9,035 bases of DNA from Candidatus Aerophobota bacterium (GTDB lineage Bacteria; Aerophobota; Aerophobia; Aerophobales; B3-G15), in the NCBI GenBank assembly GCA_030607765.1, contig JAUWJJ010000027.1, positions 1 through 9,035 of the forward strand. Direction: 5' to 3'. The notes under the pieces were generated by a model. The model saw only the letters and a list, made by a program, of their open reading frames with translations, was not told the DNA's origin and did no database searches. Of this stretch, positions 1 to 6,197 are shown piece by piece (position 1 is the first letter of the stretch; every line of letters begins with the position of its first letter). The translations under genes were made by a program, and so were the position numbers.

Positions 1-223
1 ATCTTTAGGACAGATAGAGAAAGAAGCGGATGTTCTTAAAACTCTACCCGGGATAGGTGAAAAAACACTAAGAGCTCTTAGAGAGAAGGGATTATTAACT
101 CTTAAAGATATAAAAAGAGGTGGAGTGGAGGGACTCTCAGGGGTAAGTGGAGTAGGACCAAAGACAGCAAAGAAGATTTTAGAGAAAGTAAAAGAGATTA
201 ATTTACAGGGAGAAAAGCAGTGA
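1..223 (+). CDS. nusA: Transcription termination/antitermination factor NusA, C-terminal end (5' truncated by window)
   Basis: Only the last 73 residues are present; the reading frame starts at base 2 and stops with TGA at 221-223. Seen: two helix-hairpin-helix units, one around LPGIGEKT (fragment residues 15-22) and one around GVSGVGPKTAKKIL (about 51-64), then a short charged tail. Known: many bacterial NusA proteins carry such HhH repeats at the C-terminus after the S1/KH RNA-binding domains, and nusA is the usual upstream neighbour of infB. NusA binds RNA polymerase and modulates pausing, termination and antitermination. The stop overlaps the infB GTG by three bases (GTGA junction), so the two are very likely co-transcribed and translationally coupled. 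The identification leans on context, because HhH motifs alone also occur in DNA repair and topoisomerase proteins. Confidence 0.8.
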   Translation, partial: SLGQIEKEADVLKTLPGIGEKTLRALREKGLLTLKDIKRGGVEGLSGVSGVGPKTAKKILEKVKEINLQGEKQ

Positions 224-1887
224 GAGTTTATGAGTTTGCAAAAAAGTTAAAGATTCCTCCTAAGAAATTTTTAGAAATCTTATCTAAAGAAGGGATAAGA
301 GGAAAAGTAAGTTTAAGTAATCTCTCTTCCAAAGAAATGGAGAAGATAGGGAAACTTTTGAGGAAAAAGAAACCTTCCCCGGGGAAAAAATTACTTTCCC
401 GAGATCCCGTGATAACTTTTCTGGGACATGTAGATCATGGAAAGACATCTCTTCTTGATGCTATTAGAAACACTCAGGTAGTTAAGGAAGAATTTGGCGG
501 GATTACCCAACGTATTGGAGCCTCAGAGATTGATTTTCAGAGAAAGAGAATAGTTTTCATTGACACCCCTGGACACGAAGCTTTTACTGCCATGCGAGCT
601 CAAGGAGCTCAGGTTACAGATATTGTTGTTTTGGTGATTGCCGCTGATGATGGAGTAATGCCCCAAACTGAGGAAGCTATTGATCATGCTCGGGCTGCTA
701 AGGTTCCCATCGTAGTGGCTATAAATAAAATAGATAAAAAGGGGGCTGATCCAGAGAAAGTCAAGCAGCGGTTGACTAAATACGATCTTACCCCTGAGGA
801 ATGGGGAGGAGGTACTATTTGTGTCTCCGTATCTGCTTTAACTAAGGAAGGAATTGATAAGCTTTTAGAAATGGTACTTATGGAAGCAGAAATGCTGGAA
901 TTGGGAGCTGATCCTAAAAAAGAATTCAAGGGAGTAGTAATTGAGGGAGAGGTAGATCGTCAGAAGGGTCCTTTCTCTACTGTTTTGGTGCAAGAAGGAA
1001 CTTTACGTATAGGAGATGTTTTAATAGGGGGAGAAATTTGGGGTAAAGTGAAAGCTTTGATAAACTGGAAGGGAGAAAGATTAAAGGAAGCCAGACTTTC
1101 TACCCCAGTTCAGGTTCTGGGACTTTCTAAAGTGGGTATGCCAGGTCAGATATTTACCAGGATTAAAGATGAGAGAAAAGCACGCCAGTTGGCAGAAAAA
1201 GTTGCTGGGGAAAAGAGGAGAGGAAGCTTAAGAAAAAGAGAAAAGTTAACCCTTGAAAGTATTTTTGATTCAGAAAAAAAAGAAAAATATCTCAATGTTA
1301 TTTTAAAAACTGATACTCAAGGTTCTTTGAAAGCTGTTTCTGATACTCTAAAAGGCCTGGAAGAAAAGGACATAAAGGTAAAAATGCTCCATCAGGGAAT
1401 AGGCGAGGTTAATAAATCTGATGTCTTTTTAGCTTCCACTGCCTCCTCGATCATTATTGGTTTTAATGTAGAGGTTAGTCCTGAAATTGATCTATTGGCT
1501 AAAGAGGAAGGAGTTGAGATAAGAAAGTATCAAATTATTTATGAGATTATTGATGATGTTAAATTAGCTATAAAGGGATTGTTGGAGCCTGTCTATAAAG
1601 AGGAACTTGTAGGCAAGGCGCAGGTGAGAGAGATATTTAGAATTCCTAAGATAGGTGCAGTGGCAGGTTGTTATGTAATGGAGGGAAAAGTTCTTCGAAG
1701 TGACAAAGTTAAGATTATTAGAAATGAAGAGGTTGTAGGAGAAGGTATGATTGCCACTCTCAAAAGGTTTAATCGGGATGTAAATGAGATTTATATGGGC
1801 CTGGAGTGTGGAATAAAGGTGGAGGGTGCAGGTGAGGTACAAAAAGAGGATATTATTGAGGTTTACCATCACCAGCGTGTAGAATGA
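220..1887 (+). CDS. infB: Translation initiation factor IF-2, short form
   Basis: A GTPase of 555 residues that brings initiator fMet-tRNA to the 30S subunit and promotes subunit joining. Domains in order: IF2_N winged-helix module (about 1-43); very short Lys/Pro-rich linker (44-62); G domain with G1 GHVDHGKT 69-76, G2 GGITQ 93-97, G3 DTPGH 115-119, G4 NKID 169-172 and G5 SAL 205-207; beta-barrel domain II (about 237-320); connecting helix; domain III starting near LNVILKTDTQGS (358-369); C-terminal fMet-tRNA-binding domain with AGCYV (482-486) and ECGI (529-532). Many bacterial IF-2 proteins exceed 650 residues because of a long N-terminal extension, which is nearly absent here. The GTG start is chosen because GGGAG at 208-212 lies 7 bases upstream and the protein begins directly with the IF2_N motif. 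The usual His in GGITQHIGA is Arg98 here. The gene is intact. Confidence 0.97.
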   Translation: MRVYEFAKKLKIPPKKFLEILSKEGIRGKVSLSNLSSKEMEKIGKLLRKKKPSPGKKLLSRDPVITFLGHVDHGKTSLLDAIRNTQVVKEEFGGITQRIGASEIDFQRKRIVFIDTPGHEAFTAMRAQGAQVTDIVVLVIAADDGVMPQTEEAIDHARAAKVPIVVAINKIDKKGADPEKVKQRLTKYDLTPEEWGGGTICVSVSALTKEGIDKLLEMVLMEAEMLELGADPKKEFKGVVIEGEVDRQKGPFSTVLVQEGTLRIGDVLIGGEIWGKVKALINWKGERLKEARLSTPVQVLGLSKVGMPGQIFTRIKDERKARQLAEKVAGEKRRGSLRKREKLTLESIFDSEKKEKYLNVILKTDTQGSLKAVSDTLKGLEEKDIKVKMLHQGIGEVNKSDVFLASTASSIIIGFNVEVSPEIDLLAKEEGVEIRKYQIIYEIIDDVKLAIKGLLEPVYKEELVGKAQVREIFRIPKIGAVAGCYVMEGKVLRSDKVKIIRNEEVVGEGMIATLKRFNRDVNEIYMGLECGIKVEGAGEVQKEDIIEVYHHQRVE

Positions 1888-1918
1888 TCATTGATTTGTG
1901 GTTGCTTAATTGGCAAGG

Positions 1919-2182
1919 ATGATCGTAGGTATTTTGCAGCCCAAGAATTCGTTTATTTTCCAGCAATTCTTTAAAAGATAAACTTAAGATTTGTCATTTT
2001 TGTCGAATTAGAAAGCATTTTAATGTTTCCATATCCGAAATTGAATATCAGAAGCTCTCAGTTAAATATAGCTTCCTAACTACACAAACAAAGTTTTCCT
2101 ACCAGGTGATGAACAAAATTATTGATTTTTTGCAACAGGAAAAAACATTTTAATTGTAAATTCTAAAATGGAGATTCTTTAA
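1919..2182 (+). pseudogene. Decayed DUF503 (YlxP-like) gene remnant between infB and truB
   Basis: No open frame crosses this stretch, but three consecutive pieces read as one DUF503 protein. Piece 1 starts at ATG 1919 (MIVGILQ, the usual family N-terminus). Piece 2, in another frame from about 1938 to 2141, gives SNSLKDK, then RIRKHFNVSISEIEYQKL, then YQVMNKIIDFLQQEK. Piece 3 returns to the first frame at about 2144 and reads NILIVNSKMEIL to TAA 2180-2182. The second shift falls at a run of six A (2140-2145) where seven would restore the frame. The first shift lies near 1938-1960, where the family's LF-I-P segment is damaged. Compared with my memory of the family, about five codons are also missing in the middle, and the Arg after SLKDK and the conserved W-Q/K segment are lost. 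Multiple lesions favour real decay over one sequencing error. DUF503 genes normally lie just after infB, which supports the assignment. Function of the family is poorly known. Confidence 0.75.
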
Positions 2183-2185
2183 ATA

Positions 2186-3115
2186 ATGGATGGATTTTTT
2201 TTAATAAATAAGCCTAAGGGAATAACCTCTCATGATGTGGTGAAAAAGGTAAGAGAGTGGTTAAAAATTAAGAAAGTGGGGCATACCGGTACTCTCGATC
2301 CGAATGCTACAGGTCTTCTTATCATATGCATAAGTAAAGCGACTAAATTGGTCCCCTTTCTTCAGGATTTAAGTAAGGTTTATTGGGGAAAATTAGTATT
2401 TGGTATCCTTACCGAGAGTTCAGATGAGGAAGGGAAAATACTGGAGGAAAGAGATGCTTTTTTCTTGCAAAAAGATAAGGTAGAAAACATTTTTGGAAAA
2501 TTTGAGGGTCGAATAACCCAGATTCCCCCTATGTTCTCCGCTGTTCACTGGGAAGGAAATCGTCTGTATGATTTAGCTAGAAAAGGGATAAAAGTAAGAG
2601 TTCCCCCTCGAGAAGTTCAAATTTACTATTTGAGGTTATTAAGTTTTTTCCCTGGTAGGCATCCGGAAGTTGAGTTTGAACTGCATTGTTCTAAGGGTAC
2701 CTATGTTCGATCTCTGTGCAGTGATATTGGAAATATGTGTGGATGTGGAGCTTACCAGAAGTCTCTTTCTCGTCTCCGGATTGGGCCTTTCTCTCTTAGG
2801 GAAGCTAAAAAAATGGAGGAAGTTGAGAGAAAAATAAAAGAAGGAAAAATAGAGGAGATTCTCTGGGGGTTGACCCAGGCTTTGCCTCACTTACCCCTGC
2901 TTAAGGTTAAAAGAAAGGCAGAAAAGCTGGTTAAGTGGGGAGTCCCTCTTTATCTATCCCATCTGGAGGAGATACCTCCCACTTTGGAGAAAGGAGATAA
3001 GGTTCGGCTGTGCAATCAGGAAGAAAAACTTTTAGCTGTGGCTATTAGTTTGCAAAAGGGGACTCGTTTTAGTCAGGATAAGGTAGGATTTAAGTATTTG
3101 AGGGTATTAGCCTGA
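2186..3115 (+). CDS. truB: tRNA pseudouridine(55) synthase TruB
   Basis: Converts U55 in the T-loop of elongator tRNAs to pseudouridine. The protein has 309 residues, normal for the family. Seen: motif I NKPKGITSHDVV (8-19); motif II GHTGTLDPNATGLL (32-45) with the catalytic Asp38; Tyr66 of the KxY segment; QIPPMFSAV (112-120) followed by NRLYDLARKG (125-134); SKGTYVRSL (169-177); and a C-terminal PUA-like RNA-binding region (about 235-309). Two positions differ from the common consensus: the TDT-x-D stretch reads TESSD (76-80), and the Lys usually following SAV/SAL is His121. Catalytic residues are intact, so activity is expected. The likely ribosome binding site GGAGA (2170-2174, 11 bases upstream) lies inside the tail of the decayed DUF503 gene. 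The TGA overlaps the ribF ATG by one base. Confidence 0.96.
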   Translation: MDGFFLINKPKGITSHDVVKKVREWLKIKKVGHTGTLDPNATGLLIICISKATKLVPFLQDLSKVYWGKLVFGILTESSDEEGKILEERDAFFLQKDKVENIFGKFEGRITQIPPMFSAVHWEGNRLYDLARKGIKVRVPPREVQIYYLRLLSFFPGRHPEVEFELHCSKGTYVRSLCSDIGNMCGCGAYQKSLSRLRIGPFSLREAKKMEEVERKIKEGKIEEILWGLTQALPHLPLLKVKRKAEKLVKWGVPLYLSHLEEIPPTLEKGDKVRLCNQEEKLLAVAISLQKGTRFSQDKVGFKYLRVLA

Positions 3116-4029
3116 TGGAGGTCAGAAGGGGTTTTTCTCAGGGAAAAGAAAGAGTTGTTTTAACTATTGGTTTTTTTGACGGAGTTCATCTTGGTCATCA
3201 AAGGGTTATTGATGAGGTGGTTAAAGAAGCGGGATTAAAGGGAACAAAGAGTTGTGTAGTTACCTTTGATCATCATCCCTCTGAGACTTTTTCTTATAAG
3301 TCTACCCCTCTTTTAACTTCTCAAGAAGAGAAAGAAGGAATTATGTCTCAATTAGGGGTGGATTTGGTCCAGATTTTCCCCTTTACTTTCCAGTTCGCCT
3401 CTCTCTCCCCTTATCAGTTCTTGCACAAGTTAAAAGAAACTCTTAACTTTAAACAAATTATAATAGGTGAGGATTTTGTTTTTGGACAGGGGAGAAAGGG
3501 GAATATTAAGCTGTTGCATCAAGTTGAGAGTGATTTTGAATACAAACTTGTTGTTGTTTCTCCTCTTAAAGTGGAAGAAGAAAAAATTAGCAGTTCTCTG
3601 CTTCGGCAGTGGTTAGGAAAAGGAAAGGTAGAAAAGGTTACTCGATGGATGGGTAGGTGTCCCACTATTCTGGGTCAGGTAGTCAAGGGGAGTAAAAGAG
3701 GTAAAAGCCTTGGTTATCCTACAGCTAATTTAAGGCCCCATCCTCAAAAGTTGTTGCCATCACCCGGAGTTTATGCGGGCAGGTTAAAATTAATGGGAAA
3801 AGTTTACCGATCTCTGATAAATGTAGGAGGCAAACCAACCTTTAAAGATTTTTCTTTGGGAATTGAGGTTCATATTCTTGATTTTTCTAAGGAAATCTAT
3901 GGCCAATCAATGAGTGTAGAGCTGGTAAGTAAAATCAGAGATATTCAAGCTTTTCCTTCCCCCTTTGAGTTAATCAGCAGATTGGAAAAAGATAAAAAGG
4001 AAGCGCAGGGTATAGTAGAAATTAAGTAG
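3115..4029 (+). CDS. ribF: Bifunctional riboflavin kinase / FMN adenylyltransferase (FAD synthetase)
   Basis: Phosphorylates riboflavin to FMN and then adenylates FMN to FAD. The protein has 304 residues and both standard domains. N-terminal nucleotidyltransferase (about 10-165): GFFDGVHLGHQ (19-29), FDHHP (51-55), GEDFVFGQGRKG (118-129) and ISSSLLR (158-164). C-terminal riboflavin kinase (about 182-300): GQVVKGSKRGKSLGYPTANL (187-206) with the PTAN metal/ATP motif, GVYAG (218-222), NVGGKPTF (236-243) and EVHILDF (251-257), whose Glu251 is the expected catalytic base. The ATG shares one base with the truB stop, and GAGGG at 3100-3104 lies 10 bases upstream, so translation is probably coupled. 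There is no room for an FMN riboswitch in front of it, and none is seen. It is the last gene of the visible nusA-infB operon. Confidence 0.97.
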   Translation: MEVRRGFSQGKERVVLTIGFFDGVHLGHQRVIDEVVKEAGLKGTKSCVVTFDHHPSETFSYKSTPLLTSQEEKEGIMSQLGVDLVQIFPFTFQFASLSPYQFLHKLKETLNFKQIIIGEDFVFGQGRKGNIKLLHQVESDFEYKLVVVSPLKVEEEKISSSLLRQWLGKGKVEKVTRWMGRCPTILGQVVKGSKRGKSLGYPTANLRPHPQKLLPSPGVYAGRLKLMGKVYRSLINVGGKPTFKDFSLGIEVHILDFSKEIYGQSMSVELVSKIRDIQAFPSPFELISRLEKDKKEAQGIVEIK

Positions 4030-4037
4030 CAAGTAAT

Positions 4038-4077
4038 GGGTAAAAGCGTAGACGAGTAGATGCGTGGATGGGTAAAT
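4038..4077 (+). repeat. Degenerate tandem array of 8-base units downstream of ribF
   Basis: Five consecutive 8-base units can be laid out without gaps at 4038-4045, 4046-4053, 4054-4061, 4062-4069 and 4070-4077. All start with G and all have G-T at positions 3-4; the consensus is about GNGTAGAT (GNGTRRAN). A weaker, shortened copy may precede the array (4031-4037). The array starts eight bases after the ribF stop and is not part of any coding region I can support. It could be a decayed microsatellite or minisatellite. The phase and direction of the unit are arbitrary. Confidence 0.6.
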
Positions 4078-4128
4078 GGAAAAAGTGGGAAGCGAAAGCC
4101 TTTAACTTAATAAATCTATATCGGGTAG

Positions 4129-4146
4129 GGGAGGCTTTAGCCTCCC
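4129..4146 (+). terminator. GC-rich hairpin after ribF, possible terminator or repeat core
   Basis: A perfect 7-bp inverted repeat, GGGAGGC at 4129-4135 and GCCTCCC at 4140-4146, with a four-base TTTA loop. It lies about 100 bases after the ribF stop and before the birA promoter candidate, a sensible place for the upstream operon to end. The sequence after the stem is AAAGATAG, without a U-tract, so it is not a classical intrinsic terminator in either direction. The perfect arms and short loop suggest it folds in RNA. It may instead be one copy of a dispersed palindromic repeat. Confidence 0.4.
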
Positions 4147-4154
4147 AAAGATAG

Positions 4155-4185
4155 TTAATACAGGATATAGAATAAATCCTATAAT
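4155..4185 (+). promoter_or_regulatory. Candidate sigma-70-type promoter for birA-coaX
   Basis: A perfect TATAAT lies at 4180-4185. The best upstream partner is TTAATA at 4155-4160, four of six matches to TTGACA with a longish 19-base spacer. Transcription would start near 4192, about 47 bases before birA, in the gap after the ribF hairpin. A 6-bp inverted repeat (AATTAT 4183-4188, ATAATT 4195-4200) overlaps the -10 element and presumed start and could be an operator, but AT-rich palindromes arise easily by chance. Confidence 0.4.
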
Positions 4186-4238
4186 TATCAGATCATAATT
4201 GGAAGAAATAAAGGTTCTATTTGGAAGAGTGAAGTAAA

Positions 4239-5006
4239 ATGATCGAGAAAAAAGAGACTACCAGGATTTTTGGGAGAAGAGTTTACCGCTATCTCCAGGT
4301 AGATTCTACCAATAAAATTGCTTTTCGCCTTGCTCGAGAAGGCGAAGTAGAAGGAACAGTAGTAGTAGCTGATGAACAGAGCAAAGGAGAAGGAAGAAGG
4401 GGTAGCTGGTGGTTTTCTCCCCGGGAAGGATTATGGTTTTCTCTTATACTACGTCCTTCCCTTAACTTTTCTCAAATTTCTCTTTTAAATATTTTAGGAG
4501 CAGTAGCTGTTGCTGAGACCCTTCAGTCTTTTCTTACTTATCGCCCCGTTTTTATTTACTGGCCCAATGATGTTATGATAGGCGAAAAAAAAGTTGGAGG
4601 AGTGATGTGCAGATTCAGAGCAGAAAAAGACAAGTTAAGCTTTGTTATTATGGGGATAGGGATAAATTTAAATGTGAAGGAGTTTCCTTCTCAGCTTCAA
4701 AAAGAAGTTACTTCTCTAAGATTAGAGGAGGGATATTTTATTTCGAGAAATTTATTTTTAGATCTCCTCTTAAGAAAATTGGAGGATGAGTATATTTGTT
4801 CAAGTAAAAGTTGGTTTCCCATTCTGGAAAAAGCTCGTAGTCTCTTTCCTTTACTGGGGAAGCCGGTTAAGCTTCAAACTCCTCAAGAAGAATGGCTGGG
4901 CTACCCCATTGATATAGATGATAGAGGAAGTTTAATTGTTCGTCTGGATAGTGGAGTGCAAAGAGTAATTGATGCAGGAATGTCGGTAAGGATACTTAAA
5001 GGATAA
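4239..5006 (+). CDS. birA: Biotin--[acetyl-CoA-carboxylase] ligase, without N-terminal HTH domain
   Basis: Activates biotin with ATP to biotinyl-5'-AMP and transfers it to the lysine of biotin carboxyl carrier domains. The protein has 255 residues and starts directly with the catalytic domain, so this is a monofunctional (group I) ligase, not a biotin-operon repressor. Seen: DSTN (22-25); the biotin/AMP loop GEGRRGS (50-56); WPND (108-111); KKVGG (117-121); GIGINLN (139-145); C-terminal SH3-like domain (about 206-254). Odd points: the loop is normally GRGRRGR, but Arg is replaced by Glu51 and by Ser56, while Arg53 and Arg54 remain (Arg53 matches the E. coli Arg118 position). The Lys that usually precedes WPND is Tyr107. 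The fold signature is otherwise complete, so a working ligase is still the best call. GGAAGAG at 4223-4229 is 9 bases before the ATG. coaX follows after 6 bases. Confidence 0.92.
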   Translation: MIEKKETTRIFGRRVYRYLQVDSTNKIAFRLAREGEVEGTVVVADEQSKGEGRRGSWWFSPREGLWFSLILRPSLNFSQISLLNILGAVAVAETLQSFLTYRPVFIYWPNDVMIGEKKVGGVMCRFRAEKDKLSFVIMGIGINLNVKEFPSQLQKEVTSLRLEEGYFISRNLFLDLLLRKLEDEYICSSKSWFPILEKARSLFPLLGKPVKLQTPQEEWLGYPIDIDDRGSLIVRLDSGVQRVIDAGMSVRILKG

Positions 5007-5012
5007 AATAAG

Positions 5013-5777
5013 ATGAATTTAGCTGTAGATATAGGGAACAGTATAGTAAAGGTTGGTTTATTTAACCAGGAAAGCCTTGTTTTAAAAGGTAGGTTTGCCA
5101 CTCATCCTCGCAAGGAAGCTGATGAATGGGGAATTTTGTTAGTTAATTGGATAAAAAACTGTCCTGAGAAGCTAAGGGTGGATAAGGTAATTATCTCCTC
5201 GGTAGCTCAATCAGCCTTGATTCCTTTAAGGGAAGCAATAAAAAGATACTTTAAGCTCATCCCTGTAGAGTTAAATTTTAAATTAGCTGGTATTCCCATT
5301 CTCTGTGATAATCCAGAGGAAGTAGGAGCGGATAGAATAGCTAATTCTGTGGCAGCAACTAAGCTCTACAGGCTGCCAGCAATAGTAATTGATTTTGGAA
5401 CTGCTATTACCTTTGATGTGATATCTCCCCGGGGAGAATATCTGGGTGGAGTTATTGCTCCTGGGATTCAATTAGCAACAGATGCTCTCTGGGAAAAAGC
5501 AGAAAAGCTCTTTCCAGTGGAGTTCAAAAAGCCCCTGCGGGCTATTGGTAAAAATACGGAGGATAATTTAATTTCTGGTATTTTCTATAGCTTCTTAGGA
5601 GGTATTAAGGAAATACTGGCTAAGATTGAGGAGGAAATAGGGGAGAAAGCCACAGTTATATCTACCGGAGGATGGGGGAAAATGCTGAGGAAAGAATGTC
5701 CTCGGATTGATGAGGTAAATCCCATTCTTACCCTTCAGGGTTTAAATTTTATTTTAATAGGCCTGCAAGTAAGATAA
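5013..5777 (+). CDS. coaX: Type III pantothenate kinase
   Basis: Phosphorylates pantothenate in the first step of CoA biosynthesis. Type III enzymes belong to the ASKHA (acetate and sugar kinase/Hsp70/actin) fold and usually need a monovalent cation. The protein has 254 residues, typical for CoaX. Seen: phosphate-1 motif DIGNSIVKVGLF (6-17); VGADR (104-108) with the expected catalytic base Asp107; second phosphate motif DFGTAITFDV (127-136); GGVIAPG (145-151); and STGG (217-220) near the nucleotide site. It starts 6 bases after the birA stop, with AAAGGA at 4998-5003 as ribosome binding site inside the end of birA, so the pair is almost certainly one transcript. The birA-coaX pairing recurs in many bacteria and links two cofactor pathways that meet at acetyl-CoA carboxylase. 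Confidence 0.95.
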   Translation: MNLAVDIGNSIVKVGLFNQESLVLKGRFATHPRKEADEWGILLVNWIKNCPEKLRVDKVIISSVAQSALIPLREAIKRYFKLIPVELNFKLAGIPILCDNPEEVGADRIANSVAATKLYRLPAIVIDFGTAITFDVISPRGEYLGGVIAPGIQLATDALWEKAEKLFPVEFKKPLRAIGKNTEDNLISGIFYSFLGGIKEILAKIEEEIGEKATVISTGGWGKMLRKECPRIDEVNPILTLQGLNFILIGLQVR

Positions 5778-5886
5778 AAATAGCAGCTTCCTAAGCAAAA
5801 AATAGCTAACCATATCCCTGTAAAGGATATATAAATCTTTGAAATAGATTGGTAAATCAACGAAATGAAAAAAGGGAGAAAACACT
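5778..5886. other. Intergenic gap coaX to DUF1858 gene
   Basis: 109 AT-rich bases. A weak 6-bp inverted repeat, ATATCC 5812-5817 and GGATAT 5825-5830 with a 7-base loop, lies mid-gap with no T-run after it. TTGAAA at 5839-5844 resembles a -35 element, but no good -10 follows at the right distance, so I cannot place a promoter. A strong ribosome binding site GGGAG (5874-5878) belongs to the next gene. Confidence 0.4.
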
Positions 5887-6105
5887 ATGTCAGTTAAATT
5901 TACAAAGAACGCAACTATATCTCAAATTTTAAAGCATCCTGAAGGGAAAAAAATTCTTGCAAAATATCACCTCCCTTGTTTACATTGCCCAATGGCTGCT
6001 TATGAAATAGGTAGGTTGAAAGTTGGAAAAGTTTCGAGAACGTACGGAATTAACGTTGAAAATTTGCTTACAGAGTTAAACTATTCATTAAAAAATCAGG
6101 AATAA
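5887..6105 (+). CDS. DUF1858 domain protein (small CxxC protein, hybrid-cluster-protein-associated type)
   Basis: A 72-residue soluble protein. Seen: an N-terminal segment FTKNATISQILKHPEGKKIL (5-24) matching the usual 'x-T-I-x-E-I-L-x-x-x-P' opening of DUF1858; PCLHCPMA (30-37) with Cys31 and Cys34; and the closing YGINVENLLTELN (53-65). The residues between (EIGRLKVGKV) fit the family's 'E-T-L-E-E-G-A' helix only loosely. Known: the domain occurs alone or fused to redox and Fe-S proteins such as hybrid-cluster-like proteins and ScdA-type di-iron repair proteins, mostly in anaerobes; the Cys pair is thought to bind metal or take part in redox chemistry. No hybrid-cluster or other redox partner is in this window. 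GGGAG 8 bases before the ATG supports the start. Precise function is unknown. Confidence 0.85.
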   Translation: MSVKFTKNATISQILKHPEGKKILAKYHLPCLHCPMAAYEIGRLKVGKVSRTYGINVENLLTELNYSLKNQE

Positions 6106-6197
6106 AGTTTTATCCTCGAGTAAGAATTCTCGGATATCCAGCTATGTTCCGGAGATTGTCAGGATACTTACATATCTCATTGCTGGATTAAAAAATT
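6106..6197. other. Convergent 3' junction, possible structured terminator region
   Basis: The DUF1858 gene (+) and the MFS gene (-) end here facing each other, so both transcripts should stop in or near these 92 bases. Seen: a 7-bp inverted repeat ATCCAGC 6136-6142 and GCTGGAT 6182-6188, enclosing a shorter pair GAGAT 6152-6156 and ATCTC 6174-6178. Just outside are an A-run (6190-6195) and a T-run (6201-6207), the latter inside the last MFS codons. The loops are large, so this is not a textbook terminator. I see no gene here. Confidence 0.35.

Noticed and set aside
1564..1872. Minus-strand open frame of about 100 codons inside infB
   Set aside because: It lies wholly opposite conserved IF-2 C-terminal domain sequence, has no recognisable domain and is explained by the coding strand's composition.
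1884..1922. Start of the DUF503 remnant at the ATG overlapping the infB stop (1884)
   Set aside because: That frame gives MIIDLWLLNWQG and stops, without family character; the ATG at 1919 gives the expected MIVGILQ.
1884..2185. Possible rbfA in the infB-truB gap
   Set aside because: The recoverable protein pieces (SNSLKDK, FNVSISEIEYQ, NSKMEIL) match DUF503, not RbfA, and the length fits DUF503.
2639..2890. Minus-strand open frame inside truB
   Set aside because: It is antisense to conserved TruB sequence with low-complexity Phe/Ser-rich translation and no family resemblance.
3000..3120. FMN riboswitch in front of ribF
   Set aside because: ribF overlaps truB by one base and no RFN-type conserved elements are visible in the upstream coding sequence.
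4030..4100. CRISPR-like array after ribF
   Set aside because: The units are 8 bases, contiguous and degenerate, with no spacers.
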